This document shows positions 37,094 through 49,109 of a stretch of 64,000 bases of DNA, piece after piece. This DNA is from Hyparrhenia diplandra (taxonomy: Eukaryota > Streptophyta > Magnoliopsida > Poales > Poaceae). How positions within the stretch are numbered: position 1 is the stretch's first letter; each line of letters opens with the position of its first letter. The DNA lies in NCBI GenBank assembly GCA_015847255.1, contig JADLZK010007647.1:558001-622000 (forward strand), given 5' to 3'. The notes beneath the pieces were generated by a model. The model had not been told where the DNA came from. It saw nothing but the letters and a program-made list of their open reading frames with translations, and searched no databases. A program made the translations under genes and the position numbers.

Positions 37094-37766
37094 TGTTGAA
37101 CTTGGGGTTCAGCAGGTGTAGTGAGCTCCGCCCACGCGGTGCTCCGGGGGAGTTGAGAATTGGTGAAACGTCTAAGTGTCGAGGACACCCTAAGTGGGCT
37201 AGCTTGTATTAATGAGGAATACCAACCTCCTGCTTACACAAGAGCCAACGCTCTGTATTTATAGACTTTGGTTACAAGAAATATGACTTTACAATTATGC
37301 ACAATGCATATTCTGAGAATATTCCCTATCGTTTCCTCCGCTAGCAAGGGCATCCTGGTCATCCCGCCGGGGCTCCGTGGGCATCCCGCGGCCTCTCGGG
37401 ACGGTTGCCCGAGGCGATGCTCTCCAAAACCTCCGCCTGCTTGAGCTGGAGATCTCGAATTCCGCTTGCCATCCTCTGGCGGCCGCGGGGATAAAAACCC
37501 TTGAGTAGCTCTGCGGTTCTGTTCCTGGACCTCTGCCCGCCACGCATGTTCTGCCAGAGTCATCCTCCTTCATGATCATTCATGTGCCATCTCTGTCTGT
37601 GAAGCCCCGCCTTCGCCGGTGACCTTGGAGCTCTGCCATAGGACCTCCGACGGCTCCACGAGTCCTGTCAAAACAGCCTGCAAAGCATCCCCTAACCTGG
37701 GCTGGCTTGTTAGTTTTAATATTTCTGGTGCAAACCTCTGCCTACTGTAGGGACCATGTCCCAACA
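37094..37766 (-). mobile_element. Solo LTR (673 bp)
   Basis: Starts TGTTGAACTTGGGG and ends GTCCCAACA, flanked by the TSD GTTCC at 37089-37093 and 37767-37771. On the minus strand TATAAATA at about 37263-37256, followed by CATTAATACAAG, looks like an LTR TATA box and downstream region, hence the minus orientation. Open frames inside (for example 37563-37234) are not supported as genes. The parent superfamily is uncertain, with Copia possible from the size. Confidence 0.87.
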
Positions 37767-38284
37767 GTTCCTTAAAAAAAACAAAGTATATGATCAAGTG
37801 TTCAAGTTCATCCTTTTTGGCTTCTCAGACTCAACGGCTGTCGGTGGGGCTGGCCTGTGATCAATCACCGCCTCGCTGACCATGAAGCGTCAGGGTGCGC
37901 GTCTGGAGTCACCTGTGCGAAGGACCAGAAAAACAGAGAAGCCGAGCATACGAGGATCATGGTCCGACGGTTTGTCCTCATGGTGCTGACAACAATATTT
38001 GCGAACCGTGCGTTCAAGCGTAATAGGGCACCAATGATCTTCCGGCCATGCTGCTACTTCACTTCTGCCAGTCTCTGCAAGCTGGAATAGCACAAAGGTG
38101 TGGACACGACTGGAGGATAACCCATTCCCAATACCTCTCATACCAATGGATCGTGTTCCTAGAAAGAAAACTATACATAGGCAAGCGGGTATGATCATCC
38201 CGTTCAAGCATTATATATGGAGAGGTCGAAATGTCATCTGAGCTTTAAAATTCTTAGTTATGTACTTATGTTTCATTATTAAAC

Positions 38285-39400
38285 ATTGTCCACGGTGTCA
38301 AATAAAAAACACTCGGCAAAGAACTCTGAATTCTTTGCCGAAAGTGCCACAAAAAACGCTTCGGCAAAGAGGCACTTTGCCGAAGTGCTTTTTTGGCACG
38401 CAAAGCATGTTTTCAAATCAGTTTTTGAGGCCCTAAACGAGCTTAAATAAAAAGTTTTCAATTACAAAGTTTCATAACTTCTCAAGCTCTACAAACTTTA
38501 TTTTGGTCATTTCTTCATTTGACAAAGCATCAATAACATTGTTCACAAAACTTACATCTCTTTCATATCCTTTCATAGTTTCCTAGAACTAGAAGAGAGA
38601 TTAAAAAGATTTACGAACAATGTTACTAACATTTTGTCAAATAAATAAATGACCAAAAGTAAACTTTTGTAAGTCTCCAAAAGATATGAATCTTCATAGT
38701 ACAAAACTTTTTGATTTCAATTCATCTTATCATGCAAAACTATGTCTAAAAGCGCTCTCAAATTTAAAATTCGAATTTTTCAAATGACCTCGGATGGAAA
38801 AACTTTCCAAATAAAAGTGTAGATCTAAAAAAGTTATGAAACTTTGTAGTTGACAACTTTTTTATTTAAGCTCGTTTGGGGCCTCAAAAACTGGTTTGAA
38901 AAATTTGTTTTGCCGAAAGTGTCTTTTTAGACACTCGGCAAATCCTGTTTTCAAAACCAGTTTTTGAGGTTCTAAACGATTTTAAATTAAAAAGTTGTCA
39001 ACTACAAAGTTTCACAACTTTTGAAGATCCACAATTTTTATTTAGGAAGTTTTTTGCATCCGAGGTGGTTTGAAAAATTCGAATTTCCGATTTAGTATAA
39101 TATATGAGGAGCTAATACGGAATCTAGACACAAGTGACGCCGGTGTAGTGCAGTGGTAACGCCAGTAGAGACGCGTGAGGGAGAGGTTGTGGGTTCGAAT
39201 CCCACTCGCCGCAAAGTGTTGAAAAGTGTCGAAAAAAACTTGGTGTTTTTTTCGGCACTTTCGGCAAAAGCCTTTGCCGAAGTGCCCGATACGGCACACT
39301 CGACAAAGAATGCTTTGCCGATGATTTCTTTGCCGAAGTGCAAAGGGGCTTTGCCGAAAGCGGCGAAAGCACTTTCGGCAAAGCACGGATTCCTGTAGTG
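38285..39400. mobile_element. Non-autonomous CACTA-like element (TTTGCCGA repeats)
   Basis: The right end, read inverted, is CACTACAGGAATCCGTGC followed by TTTGCCGAAAGTGC, a terminal sequence very common in grass genomes. The left side has ACACTCGGCAAAG and TTTGCCGAAGTGC motifs but no clean CACTA start, so the left border is approximate and probably decayed. The interior holds inverted copies of a block around AAAGTTTCATAACTT (38465 and 38833) and a tRNA-like segment. CAT follows the right end and ACAT precedes the left end, consistent with a 3 bp TSD. No transposase is present. Confidence 0.7.
39138..39215 (+). repeat. tRNA-derived (SINE-like) sequence inside the CACTA-like element
   Basis: A-box TAGTGCAGTGG at 39146-39156 and B-box GGTTCGAATCC at 39192-39202 fit the internal RNA polymerase III promoter. 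There is no full tRNA fold with an anticodon arm that I would trust, and the surroundings are transposon, so this is a tRNA-derived repeat and not a tRNA gene. Confidence 0.6.
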
Positions 39401-42400
39401 CATATTTCTTTTTCCTGCATATTAATGGGTAGATGGCTAGCTAGTAGGTTCCTGTCTTGAACCTTCTGTTCGCACTCGTACCATTGTATTAGACCTTTGA
39501 AAGAAAATACTCTTTTTGCGATCCTTTTATTTGCAGCTGCTTTAGCTAGTTAGCATGTCTGTCTAGATCTACTAGTAGTGATTTTAGTTGGTAAATATTA
39601 GCATTAGTGAGTCCAAACAATCCTAAAAAATCATTTGCCACAAGCAGATTCCAAAGACTGTAAGAAGCATGTAATTATGCACCAGATGTAATTATGCTAC
39701 TACAAATGAATTCTAAACATGAATAGTTACATAATAACTAAATTATCATGGACATGACAGCAGGACACTGTATTCCTGATAGTCAGCATGACTGTCCTGT
39801 AACTAAGTGGTCAAAGTATCTCCTCGACATATCATGTTCTTGCATAGTCAGCATGGCTGTCCTGTAATCCATCACCTAAAATGAGGAGGCATTGGGTTGT
39901 GCCTCTAGATTTGTCCGTGGGTTGGCGTTGGAAATAGTATGGCTGTCCTGTAATCCTTGTGTAGCTATTCCTGACTACATACGAGGGCTGTTCATCTCAT
40001 AAAGGCCTTGGCCTCATGCTGTGCCCCTCTCTCTCGTAGTGACATGACAGACATCAAGTGGCTGGCTGGCCAAGCTGGTACACGTACGTGCTGCTGCTGG
40101 AACGATCTCTGTAAGGTGGAACGGCACAAAGGCATGGACATGACAGCAGGATAATGTATTCCTAGTATCTCTCATGCTTAGCAATGTTGATGGTATATCC
40201 AAATGTTGAGGTCCATACAAATGCATAGACTGTAGTAGGTATATACCATCCTATAGGCTCCTAGCTTCGACTCATTCAACTATGATATTTGTAGAGAGCT
40301 CCAAAATGTTCTAGTGAGTTTCAAAATTGTTGGCTTGTGACTTTATTATTTGCCCTATCAACATCAATCAATATTTCTTTTCCTACATCTCATTGACCAC
40401 ATGACTGGTATGGTCCTTGTTTTATAGTCTCTGTTGTTTCCAGCACATACCATGTGCGTCCTTTACTAAGCACTTGTGTCTTTAGTGTTCCTTTGCTTCC
40501 GTGATTATGCCGAATGAAGGTTCAATCAGCAGGTTGTACAATTTTCTGTTGTTTCTAATTAATGTCAATTGGTAGAAAACGTGTCACTGTGCTGAAAGGA
40601 CAAATAGTACTAGTAGTACCATTCTATTTCTACATATACTGCATTGTAAACATCACATTCAAACTGAAAATAGTCTGGTAGTGCTATGTCGTTGTTTCCT
40701 ATTTCATTCTCTTAGCCTAATAACTAGGCATCGTAATTGTGGACCACACAAGTAGTATTGAGATTTATCAAACTTAAGTGTTGCATAGTTGGCTGTAATT
40801 GTATTGACTTGTCTTACCGATTCACCAGAACATTTGTTCCAGCCACCTTGCTCCCATAGAGAAACCAGGCTGTATGATACTGAAATGCAAGCTTTATCAC
40901 ACAATTGTGTTGGCAACCACCTACTTAGCAAGAGCAAATCAATTGCATGTGAAAGAAGGCTGATTTTTTACACTAGAATGAAAGAAGGCAAATTGTGAAT
41001 GAAGTTTGCAGTTTATTGTTCGGCAATGCAATGAAACAGGCATACACAAACATGGTGATGGTGGTTTAGGTGCAGTGGAAAATCATGTGATGCTTGACTT
41101 TTGTTGCACCACCATGCGCATGGACGTTATTATCTATTTTCAAGTGTTATTATCTATTTTCAAGTGTTATTATCTATTTTCTGTGATATTTTGGAAACAT
41201 TTCTAGTACCAGGCAACTTTTTACATACCCTCGTCCATGAAAATTGATTTCAGGGAGCTACACATTGCATACCCGTGCCTAGAAATGGTTGATCTCTAGA
41301 GTCTGTTTGATTTTGGCGGTGGTTAAAAATGGTCTACTTGGTAATGGCTTAGCAAGGGTACTCGCCAAAATGGTACTGGTAATTGCCAAACTATATTCTG
41401 GATAATGAGTTCCTCATGCGATTTATGATTTCTGGGTGACACTTTTTCAGCTAGGACTGTACCAACAGGACAACGGCATTTAGTCTCACTCTACATGGGA
41501 AACATGATAAGGATATGGACACAGTACAAGCTCATAGTCTGAGGCATTAATCAGATCGCATGTCTAAGCCCCTAATGTCTACATTTACTGGGCCCAATTA
41601 ACTGACAACAATCACAATGCAAGCAAAATGAAGCATTACAGACAGAAGGATACGACGACTGGTTAGCAGACTGGCCCAAACAGGACAATGGCACTCAAAA
41701 TTAAAGATCCTTCACATGCTGCTCAAACTGTGCTGTACTAATTTGTTTTACAAGCGTAGTAGTGAGGGGCATTCAAAATTAAAGATCCTTCTCATGCCTG
41801 TTGTCTCCTACTGTGCGAAAAGTAGCGCCGAGATATTACATACATACTTGATCAACTTAATAAAGTTATTAGATTACCAAGTAACAGTACTTCAGGAGGT
41901 ACTGTAAATGAGACCCTCCCAACAAAAAGGACCCTACCAACAAATGGAAAGATGGAGCCAGTGGAGATGATTGGCACAAATGAGACCCTACCAACAAAAC
42001 GACATTATTATTGGAAGAAAAGGAAGACAATGAACCACAGACACAGAAGCTATGGACAAGGATGCTTGATGGAGGTGGTCAGAATGCATGAACCATTCAC
42101 CTTATGGAGGATCGATGAGTCATAGTACCTAAAGGTGTTAACTGAATGAGCTCACAAGAAGTGCTAACACATATGCAGGGTCACAGGATGGCCGATGAAC
42201 TGCTGCAATACAGCATCAACTCCTGTCATACCCGGCCGCTTGGACACAAGGACAGGGGTCAAGAATGGAGAGCGCCGGTGCGTGCCGACTGTGCCTTTAG
42301 CTAGCCACACCTGAACTGTGCTCGATCTTGAGTTCCACAAAGACAGCAAACTGCCCTAGCTGCCATGGATCCAGGAAGCATTCAAACTGTGGTGGTTTGA

Positions 42401-42649
42401 GTTTCCGTTATAGTTCCGATTGGAAACACTAAAGTTTCTGGAAATACAGATATGGGCCTGTGTGTTGGCATCAGGAATAGAAGGCGCCTGGCCATGTCGA
42501 TCAGTCCGTCACCCTACGTGGATGCGCAGCTAAAAGGTAGTCGTCTCTCAGTGGCCATGGACTCATCGAACCAATAATCAGCCGGCCATGCTGGTAATTG
42601 CATAGCTTCATTCATGGACCGTGTCTCTCCAAGTTGGAACTGAACAGAG

Positions 42650-43213
42650 CCGTACACTTTGCCTTAGTTTTAGAAGAGGGGTTGCTTTATAGAACGTTTG
42701 TGGATTTGCTACTAACATGCTGGTGTCTCGGTAGCCATAGCCAGTTTATGAGGCGGGTGATTGCTCATCTAGGCATTTCCATAATCACTTGTTTTAAATT
42801 CAAAATAAATCCTAGCTTTTTTTAATCTCAGTAAATCCTTAAAAACATATTGGATCACTCCTTTTACATAATGCTCTTTATTAACTGTTGGTGATTTTAG
42901 GACACAACTGTAAAATTCCTTTTGGAGACTCCCCGTTTTATCTTCAAAGACCCAGTTGAAAAGAAATCTCATCCCATGCATACACATGGTCAGCTGACTA
43001 GATAATGTGATTGATAGACGTGATTGCTGCCTTCCTATGTGAGTTGCTATGCTTTTTAGAGGCAAATCTCCAAAAGGTCTGTCTCCAAAATAGAGGACAC
43101 ACACATATAAAGATCTATCCCCAAAAGCATCACTCATCACTTTTGGCATATCATAAGTTAGTGACATATCTCAAGTGAAGGGTGTAGGACAGTCACGTCA
43201 GTGAGGTGATTTG
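42650..43213. other. Region with one unrecognised open frame
   Basis: A minus-strand frame of 132 codons spans 43167-42769. It contains FGDRPFGDLPLKSIATHIG and ends in Lys/Phe-rich sequence. It has no homologue in the other modules and no motif I know, so I leave it uncalled. Confidence 0.3.
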
Positions 43214-43230
43214 AACAAAAATAAACAAAC

Positions 43231-43384
43231 GTGAAAGGGTCTCTAGCCTAGTGGTTAGAGCGCCCTCTGAAAGTAGCACCTAACGTGCACAGGTTCGATT
43301 CCTCGTGGGAACAAATTTAAACAGGTTTGCATTATCACAAAATTTAAAAAATAGGCCAGGTTTTCCCTTACTTACTTTGGTCAA
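43231..43384 (+). mobile_element. tRNA-derived SINE with perfect TSD
   Basis: A 154 bp element beginning GTGAAAGGGTCTCTAGCC. A-box TAGCCTAGTGG at 43244-43254 and B-box GGTTCGATTCC at 43292-43302 have typical spacing. It is flanked by 17 bp AACAAAAATAAACAAAC at 43214-43230 and 43385-43401, though part of this A-rich repeat could be the element's tail. It would be transcribed by RNA polymerase III and copied by a LINE. Confidence 0.8.
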
Positions 43385-43532
43385 AACAAAAATAAACAAA
43401 CATATAGAGTTATGTTAAATTGAATTCCATATATACATATATATGTCGATGCAGATCTAATCTTGCTAGTTATGAAACAATGGAAAGCAAGATGAAATGG
43501 ATACTAAACATTGAATCGAACATAAAACAGAG

Positions 43533-43680
43533 GGCTTCTGCTCCGGTGGTCCTTTTTTTCAAAAAAAAAAATACACGAATCTTAAAGCAGACAATTAAAG
43601 AAATTAATTATGTTATTATTTTACACCTGGGTCTCGCCTAGCCCAGCCCATCCAAGAGCAGCCCGTGCCCAGCTTGAATC
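43533..43680 (+). repeat. Inverted repeat arm left of the CACTA element
   Basis: About 140 bp (TCTGCTCCGGTGGTCC, ACGAATCTTAAAGCAG, ATTAATTATGTTATTATT, GGTCTCGCCTAG) that recurs in reverse orientation at 56570-56707. Confidence 0.8.
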
Positions 43681-43920
43681 CAGATCCGAAGTAACGTCGT
43701 GACTCCGTATTCACGCCACACCGTTTAACTCGTCGCCGGCAAGGCTCGCTGCTCGATCAACAGACACGGGGTCACTGATCTGAATAGCTGATGCAAATGT
43801 TGGCCTGGCCACCTGCAATTGGAATTCAATCAAGGCTGACTTGTAATAGCGATGGAGCGGATCAGTAAGCCCAAGAACACGTCACATCACGATTCCTTGT
43901 AGAATGCATATATGTCCCCC

Positions 43921-44110
43921 CACTAGTACAGAAATGACTTTTAATCCCGCTCGTTAGGGCCTTTAGTCCCAGTTATGGAACCGGGAACACGAGTTGGGGA
44001 GTAAAAGTATTCGAACCGGGACTAGAGGGGGGCTTTACTCGGTTGGTGGTACCAACCGGGAGGCTTTACTCCCGGTTGGTACCACCAACCGGGAGTAAAA
44101 GGTTTTTTTT
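43921..44110. repeat. CACTA left terminal and subterminal repeats
   Basis: TIR at 43921-43950, then inverted copies of CTTTACTCCCGGTTGGTACC and its complement at about 44030-44100, able to form a hairpin. AT-rich sequence with (TA)n runs follows to 44300. Confidence 0.85.
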
Positions 44111-44399
44111 TTTTAGTCCGTGCCAATTGTTTATTTTTATTCCTAATAGCATTCGAATAATGCTTATTAATTTATAATATATATATATACACATATATTA
44201 AAGCGCACATAAATAAATATATATATATATATATATATTAAAGCACACACTTATATTTATATATTAAAAAGCACACACATATATATTACACATTAGTAAT
44301 TGTTCAAGAACAAATATATATAAGTTGTTCATACATGTCTCGATTACATATTACGATATAATACTACATGTCCCGATTACATAAAAGGCAGAGGATCCT

Positions 44400-45610
44400 T
44401 TGGCAGCCATTTGTCATTGATGTCGTTGTAGAACTCGCCGGAAGGCTCTAGGATCTAGGTATTAATAAATCAAAGCAATAGACTCTTGCATGGCTTCAAG
44501 ATGCGTTTCTTTTAATATCTTCTCCATTAACCTCCTCGCCTCGCAATTAGAGTTAAATAAAAAGTATTAGTATATATAAGATAAAGATAATATGATTAGT
44601 TATATAAATATAAATAACGACATCAATAACAACAGACTTTGATGTACATACGCACTGCTCATGCTCGGTGTAATTGGTGGAATTTATCCCGATATTCTCG
44701 CAACAATATAATCCACAATGACTGCTCCCCCTCGTGGTTGTTGTAGACCCCACTTTTTAAGATAAAAAGAGTCATTTGTCATATATATGAAGCAATATAG
44801 GGACTTGAATTAATGTAACCATATATACAGTACATACCGAATAGTTGAACATTCAGCTTGCGCCGCACGATCGGTCATGTTATGTTCATGTTTTATCTCT
44901 CGCCCAAACCCCCGCACAATAGAACAAAAACTAGACTATTAATTAACACATAAGCAAAGGGTTTGAAAATCTTGAGTATATATAAAATTGACGAGGTTTA
45001 TGCAATTACCCCGAATTATTTCGATCATATCTTCATTACCACTCTCGGGGCCATCTCAACGAGTCAAAGATTGTGAGGTGACTTCTTGATTGCTCGATGT
45101 GAAACAATATCCAAATTGTCCACCGCATGTGTAAACGGTTGAGGTAGCTAGAAAGAAAGGTTATTATGAAGAACATGATTGTCAATGTTAGGAACACTCA
45201 CTTGAATCCGTATGGGAACATTACTACCCTCTTGTCGGTGCGGTGTTGCTCGAGGAACATCTTTATATTTTTCTCTCGTATCTACTTTCAAACCATAATA
45301 TGTTCCCGGGTTTTTGTGCACGATATAAGGATCAATGTATCCAATATCAAGACGCTCCTTGATTGAAAATGTTGAATCCAAGATCTACATATATGGTCGA
45401 AAAGAGCATATGGTATTAGACACATACATATATTATGGGGACATATTGACGTATTAGTAAACAAGAGAAAGAATCACTTACAAACAATAAATGTTGAGGA
45501 TGCTTTTTGTCGAGGGAGGTCCGTGGAATAGTTGGTGCAATTCACAAAAATCAACCCACATGACGTCATCGCCGTTCCCCCCACCGGTTTCTTAGTCGAC
45601 ACCAAATTTG
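44400..45610 (-). pseudogene. Ulp1-like cysteine protease domain remnant of the CACTA element
   Basis: Plant CACTA elements often encode a C-terminal Ulp1/C48-like protease in their second gene. On the minus strand 45610-45500 gives FCELHQLFHG, 45381-45148 gives IGYIDPYIVHKNPGTYYG, and 44753-44553 gives RGSSHCGLYCCENIGIN, where the Cys of HCGLYCCE matches the usual catalytic cysteine position. A tail at about 44550-44400 (EKILKETHLEAMQESIALIY) matches CACTA frame ends. The pieces are in different frames or separated by AT-rich gaps, possibly introns. The catalytic His and Asp are not clear. Confidence 0.6.
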
Positions 45611-46272
45611 TCTTGTCCTTTTGCACACAAGTCTAGGTACTTCTGTTTAGCTCATACATTTGAGTACCCGGGCTAGAACATCTATCGGGATCCCATAGAC
45701 TCGCCCAATTGAAAGGTTCTATATCGGGTCATCATCTATCATTGCAGGCCTCAAAGATCACTGCTCATGTCCATACCACTAGCAATATAGTACTCTAAAA
45801 GCTCACCGGTATTAACCGATGCACCGCCAGAAACTTTATGTACGTGTTCGAACCATATTGATCTAACACTTCACCCGAAAGTGGTCGTGATGTATCTCCA
45901 ATTTGTGGAACACTTTGACTCTTCTTCCTTCTCTTTAGGTCAATTTCCTTGAATAGAGTACCGGCCAAAGTCCGAAAGTGGCGAGGGCTTGCTTGAATCC
46001 TTATCTTTCTTTTTCCTAGCTTCTATTTTCTGGTTTAAGCACGTTTTGAGGTAGGAAGTAGGTCTTGAGCTCCGCCGCCCGCCTCCGCCGCCTTCTTCGG
46101 GCACACCGACTTGAAGAATTTTTTTGTTTATTTCTTTGACATCGCATCCAATTCCTCCTTACTCATTTCACCGGGCAATTTCTTGGGAATGAGCTTTTTA
46201 CATCGGGTCAATATTTTCTTCGCGTCATTGCTTAAGATCGCGTTGCCTTTGTTGCCTTCTTAGATGCCTTTG

Positions 46273-47680
46273 TCATGGGAGGAGGCATTGCGGCATCGTT
46301 GGCGGGCGTGATCGCACTTTTGCCGAGCGTGTGGCGGCCCCGAGGTGGTGGTGGTGGTGGTGGTGGAGGCCGTGGGCGAATGCCTTGGAGATGCGGCGAG
46401 GGGATGCCGCCGAGTCTTCTATTGGGCCATCGTAACCACCGCCAGGACTATTACGATCCTCCTGGGAGCCATCCTTTCCATCGGGTTGTGGTAACTCAGA
46501 GGTACCGCGGCATCGGCATCCCAGAATAACAATGTATCGTTTACGCCATGCAATAAATTGCTTCTCAACGCCTCCTAGTTTTGTATCCCCGTCACCTCCT
46601 TCAATTTCAAGATCCACGTCGGCGTAACCTTCAACCACTTTATCCACCGAGACGGCAGCAAATCCGGTGGTATTATCGCGTCGCGTGAAGTCTTGGTGTC
46701 TTGGTACGGTCAATCGGACTAACAACCGCAATGGCCACCTTCATCGCATCGCCACCCTCCTTTGGGATGTGCAGCTCGCAGGTGTCAACTTCTCGATGAT
46801 GTCATCCACGAGGGGAAGCGCAGTCCGTGTCAACAAGACTTGGTTGTTGTGTGGAAGCACGTTTGCTTCTCACTTGATCGTAGTGGCTACCCGAGTCGCG
46901 GTGGTGCACGTAAAGCGACTCATTCAATTGTAGCTGGACTTGCCTTTTGATTTCTTCTTGCATTTTTGCTTGCATTTCTTCTTTTTTCCTTTTCCTTCAT
47001 CTGCGCACAAAGATATTGCTCCAACATGCGCATGTGCTCTCACTCAAGCTCCTTCCTTCTCTCGGGTGGGTTCTATAGGTACCGATGTCATCCGGGAAAC
47101 CAAACTTCCGGGAACGCCCCTTTGCCTCTTGTTCGCCCAAAGTGTGCTCACGTCCCAATGGCATATGTAAGTTCGATCTCTCTCTCTATTGGGCCCGAAC
47201 AAGCCAGCATTTTTTTAAGCTTGAAGACCATCAATCTTCTTGTTGCCTCCTCAAGTTTTTGGCCATGAATTACCTTGCCGGTCTCTCGGGCACAATTGTC
47301 CCCATGACCCGAAGCCCACCGCTTAGTGCGTTCAGGCCGGTTGAGTGTTTCTCGTGTGATCCCCCTTAAGAAGCTCCTCTTCTTTTTTTTTCTCCACTTA
47401 GGAATGAAACTTGCATAGCCACCAGACCCTAAGCGGTGGTGGTACTCCTTTCTTTCTTCGCATTTTGTTGGTTCTTTCTCGAAAGTTCCATTGCCTCCTC
47501 TCAAGTCTTGTACTCCACAAATTCGTCCCAATACGGTCTCGCTTGGCAATCGGAGCCGGAACTAACCAATTTGGAGTCGAGGTTCTTCTTGACATATTTG
47601 TTGTACAAATCCTTCTTCCAGACACGAATTGTTTGGCCATTTCCTGCATAGTCAATTATAAACTCTAGCTACCAAATCGT
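46273..47680 (-). pseudogene. TNP1-like protein (Transposase_24 type) of the CACTA element
   Basis: Minus-strand frame 47549-47148 contains EYHHRLGSGGYASFIPKWRK, GITRETLNRPERTKRW and a tail ending in IEREIELTYAIGT, a conserved arrangement of plant CACTA TNP1/Transposase_24 proteins. The upstream frame, around 47655-47550, is shifted. Further on, 46731-46273 has VVEGYADVDLEIEGGDGDTK and KQFIAWRKRYIVI, also typical of these proteins, and then a seven-residue His run. Such proteins are thought to bind subterminal repeats. Several frameshifts break it. Confidence 0.68.
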
Positions 47681-48037
47681 CATGGGTGATGACATCATGG
47701 TAATTATCTCTGTGTCAAATGAGAATTTCAATTCAACCTCTTGCCGTTATTATAGCTTTGTCGACATCGAGACGTAACTAATATGAGGTGCACTCTTCCT
47801 CTTCTTCCATAGCCGACATGTGATCGGGATCCTTTCCCTTACAAGGTACCCACAAAGGGTATATATATTTTTTGGCATGTTCTCCTAGCACTTGTCCTCT
47901 TCCCACATGGAACTCGAGATGATATATCGCCCTCCAACGGCTTAACAGGCCCTCGAGTTGTCTTACTATTGGCAGTAGTTGACGTTGATGCGAAGGCTGA
48001 TATACAAAGACATTTCAAATAAGAAGAAAATCTTATA

Positions 48038-48164
<127 letters not shown>

Positions 48165-48439
48165 TAATTCTTACAAAATGAACACATATATACCTCCCTC
48201 GTCATAAGCGCCACAGGTTGTTACGCACAAAATCCATTAAGTATTGGTCGACATCTCCATCTTCCATTTCATTATTATTATGATCGTCAACTTCATCATT
48301 GCCACCACCTTGGATAATATTCATCATTACTTCTTCATCGTCCATGTTGATGTTGTCTCTTGATCGCCATCTATATCCCTCGAAAAACAAAAAAAAATAC
48401 TAAGTTTTTATTTTACATGTTACGTTGTACATCGTAACA

Positions 48440-49030
48440 CGTTTGACGCCGCCGTAAACCCTAACACATGGATTCGTCGGGGAAGTAAGTTTTTAGTTTG
48501 GTTCTTTCGTCGAAAAACCCTAACATGCGTGCTTTCTTCGGAAAAACTAAGTTTCAATTTGACATGTTACATTGAACTCTTTGTATACATGGATCGGAAA
48601 GCCTAACACATGGATTCATCTGGGGGCCACGTTTTTAGTTTAGTTCTTTCGCCGGAAAAACTAAGTTTCAATTTGACATGTTACATGGATCGGAAAACGC
48701 CCGACGCCGTCGGAAACCCTAACACATGCATTCATCGAAAAGTATAGTTCGTCGCCGAAACCCTAACACGCGTGCTTTTCGCGGAAAAACTAAGATTCAA
48801 TTTGACATGTTACATGGATCGGAAAACGCCCGACGCCGCCGGAAACCATAACACATGCATTCATCGAAAAGTATAGTTCGTTAATTAAAACCCTAACACA
48901 TTCGCGAAAAATCTAAAATTGCCGCCGAAAACCCTAACACACATTCAAAAAACTAAAATCATCGGAAACCCTAACACATTCGCGAAAAATCTACTTGCCG
49001 TCGAAAACCCTAACGGTTTTACAATTCTCA
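48440..49030. repeat. Telobox-rich tandem repeats in the CACTA element
   Basis: About ten copies of AAACCCTAACAC or close variants (near 48456, 48515, 48600, 48715, 48758, 48842, 48889, 48928, 48965, 49006). They lie partly within a tandem unit of roughly 128 bp (ACTAAGTTTCAATTTGACAT, GGATCGGAAAACGCCCGACG at 48661 and 48789). Spacing is irregular, so it is not a telomere array. It lies between the GC-rich block and the TNP1-like frame. Confidence 0.8.
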
Positions 49031-49109
49031 TACAATCTCTAACCATAACACATTCTCATTTTTTTTCATACCAATTTTTTTTTTGATTTACAGCATTTTA
49101 AAAAAAAAT

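Larger units (their letters stand above)
36360..42360. repeat. Module A, copy 2
   Basis: Counterpart of 1-13640 with LINE-1 and the 2.3 kb LTR absent. It has its own insertions (solo LTR at 37094, CACTA-like element at 38285). Core anchors are near 36400, 38128 and 40158. Near 41120 the string TTATCTATTTTCAAGTG is repeated in tandem. A short stretch at 42340-42650 resembles module B (AAACTGTGGTGGTTTGAGTTT), as if a B unit began and was cut off. Confidence 0.75.

Noticed and set aside
39138..39215. Functional tRNA gene
   Set aside because: The boxes fit, but there is no convincing cloverleaf with anticodon and it lies inside a transposon.
39042..39420. Three overlapping minus frames of about 100 codons
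   Set aside because: Lie over the TTTGCCGA repeats and the tRNA-like sequence of a non-autonomous element; no protein features.
46275..46529. 84-codon plus-strand Gly-rich frame
   Set aside because: Antisense of the TNP1-like minus frame; the Gly run is the reverse of a His run.
48440..49030. Interstitial telomere
   Set aside because: The CCCTAA units are isolated and irregularly spaced within other tandem repeats, not a head-to-tail telomere array.
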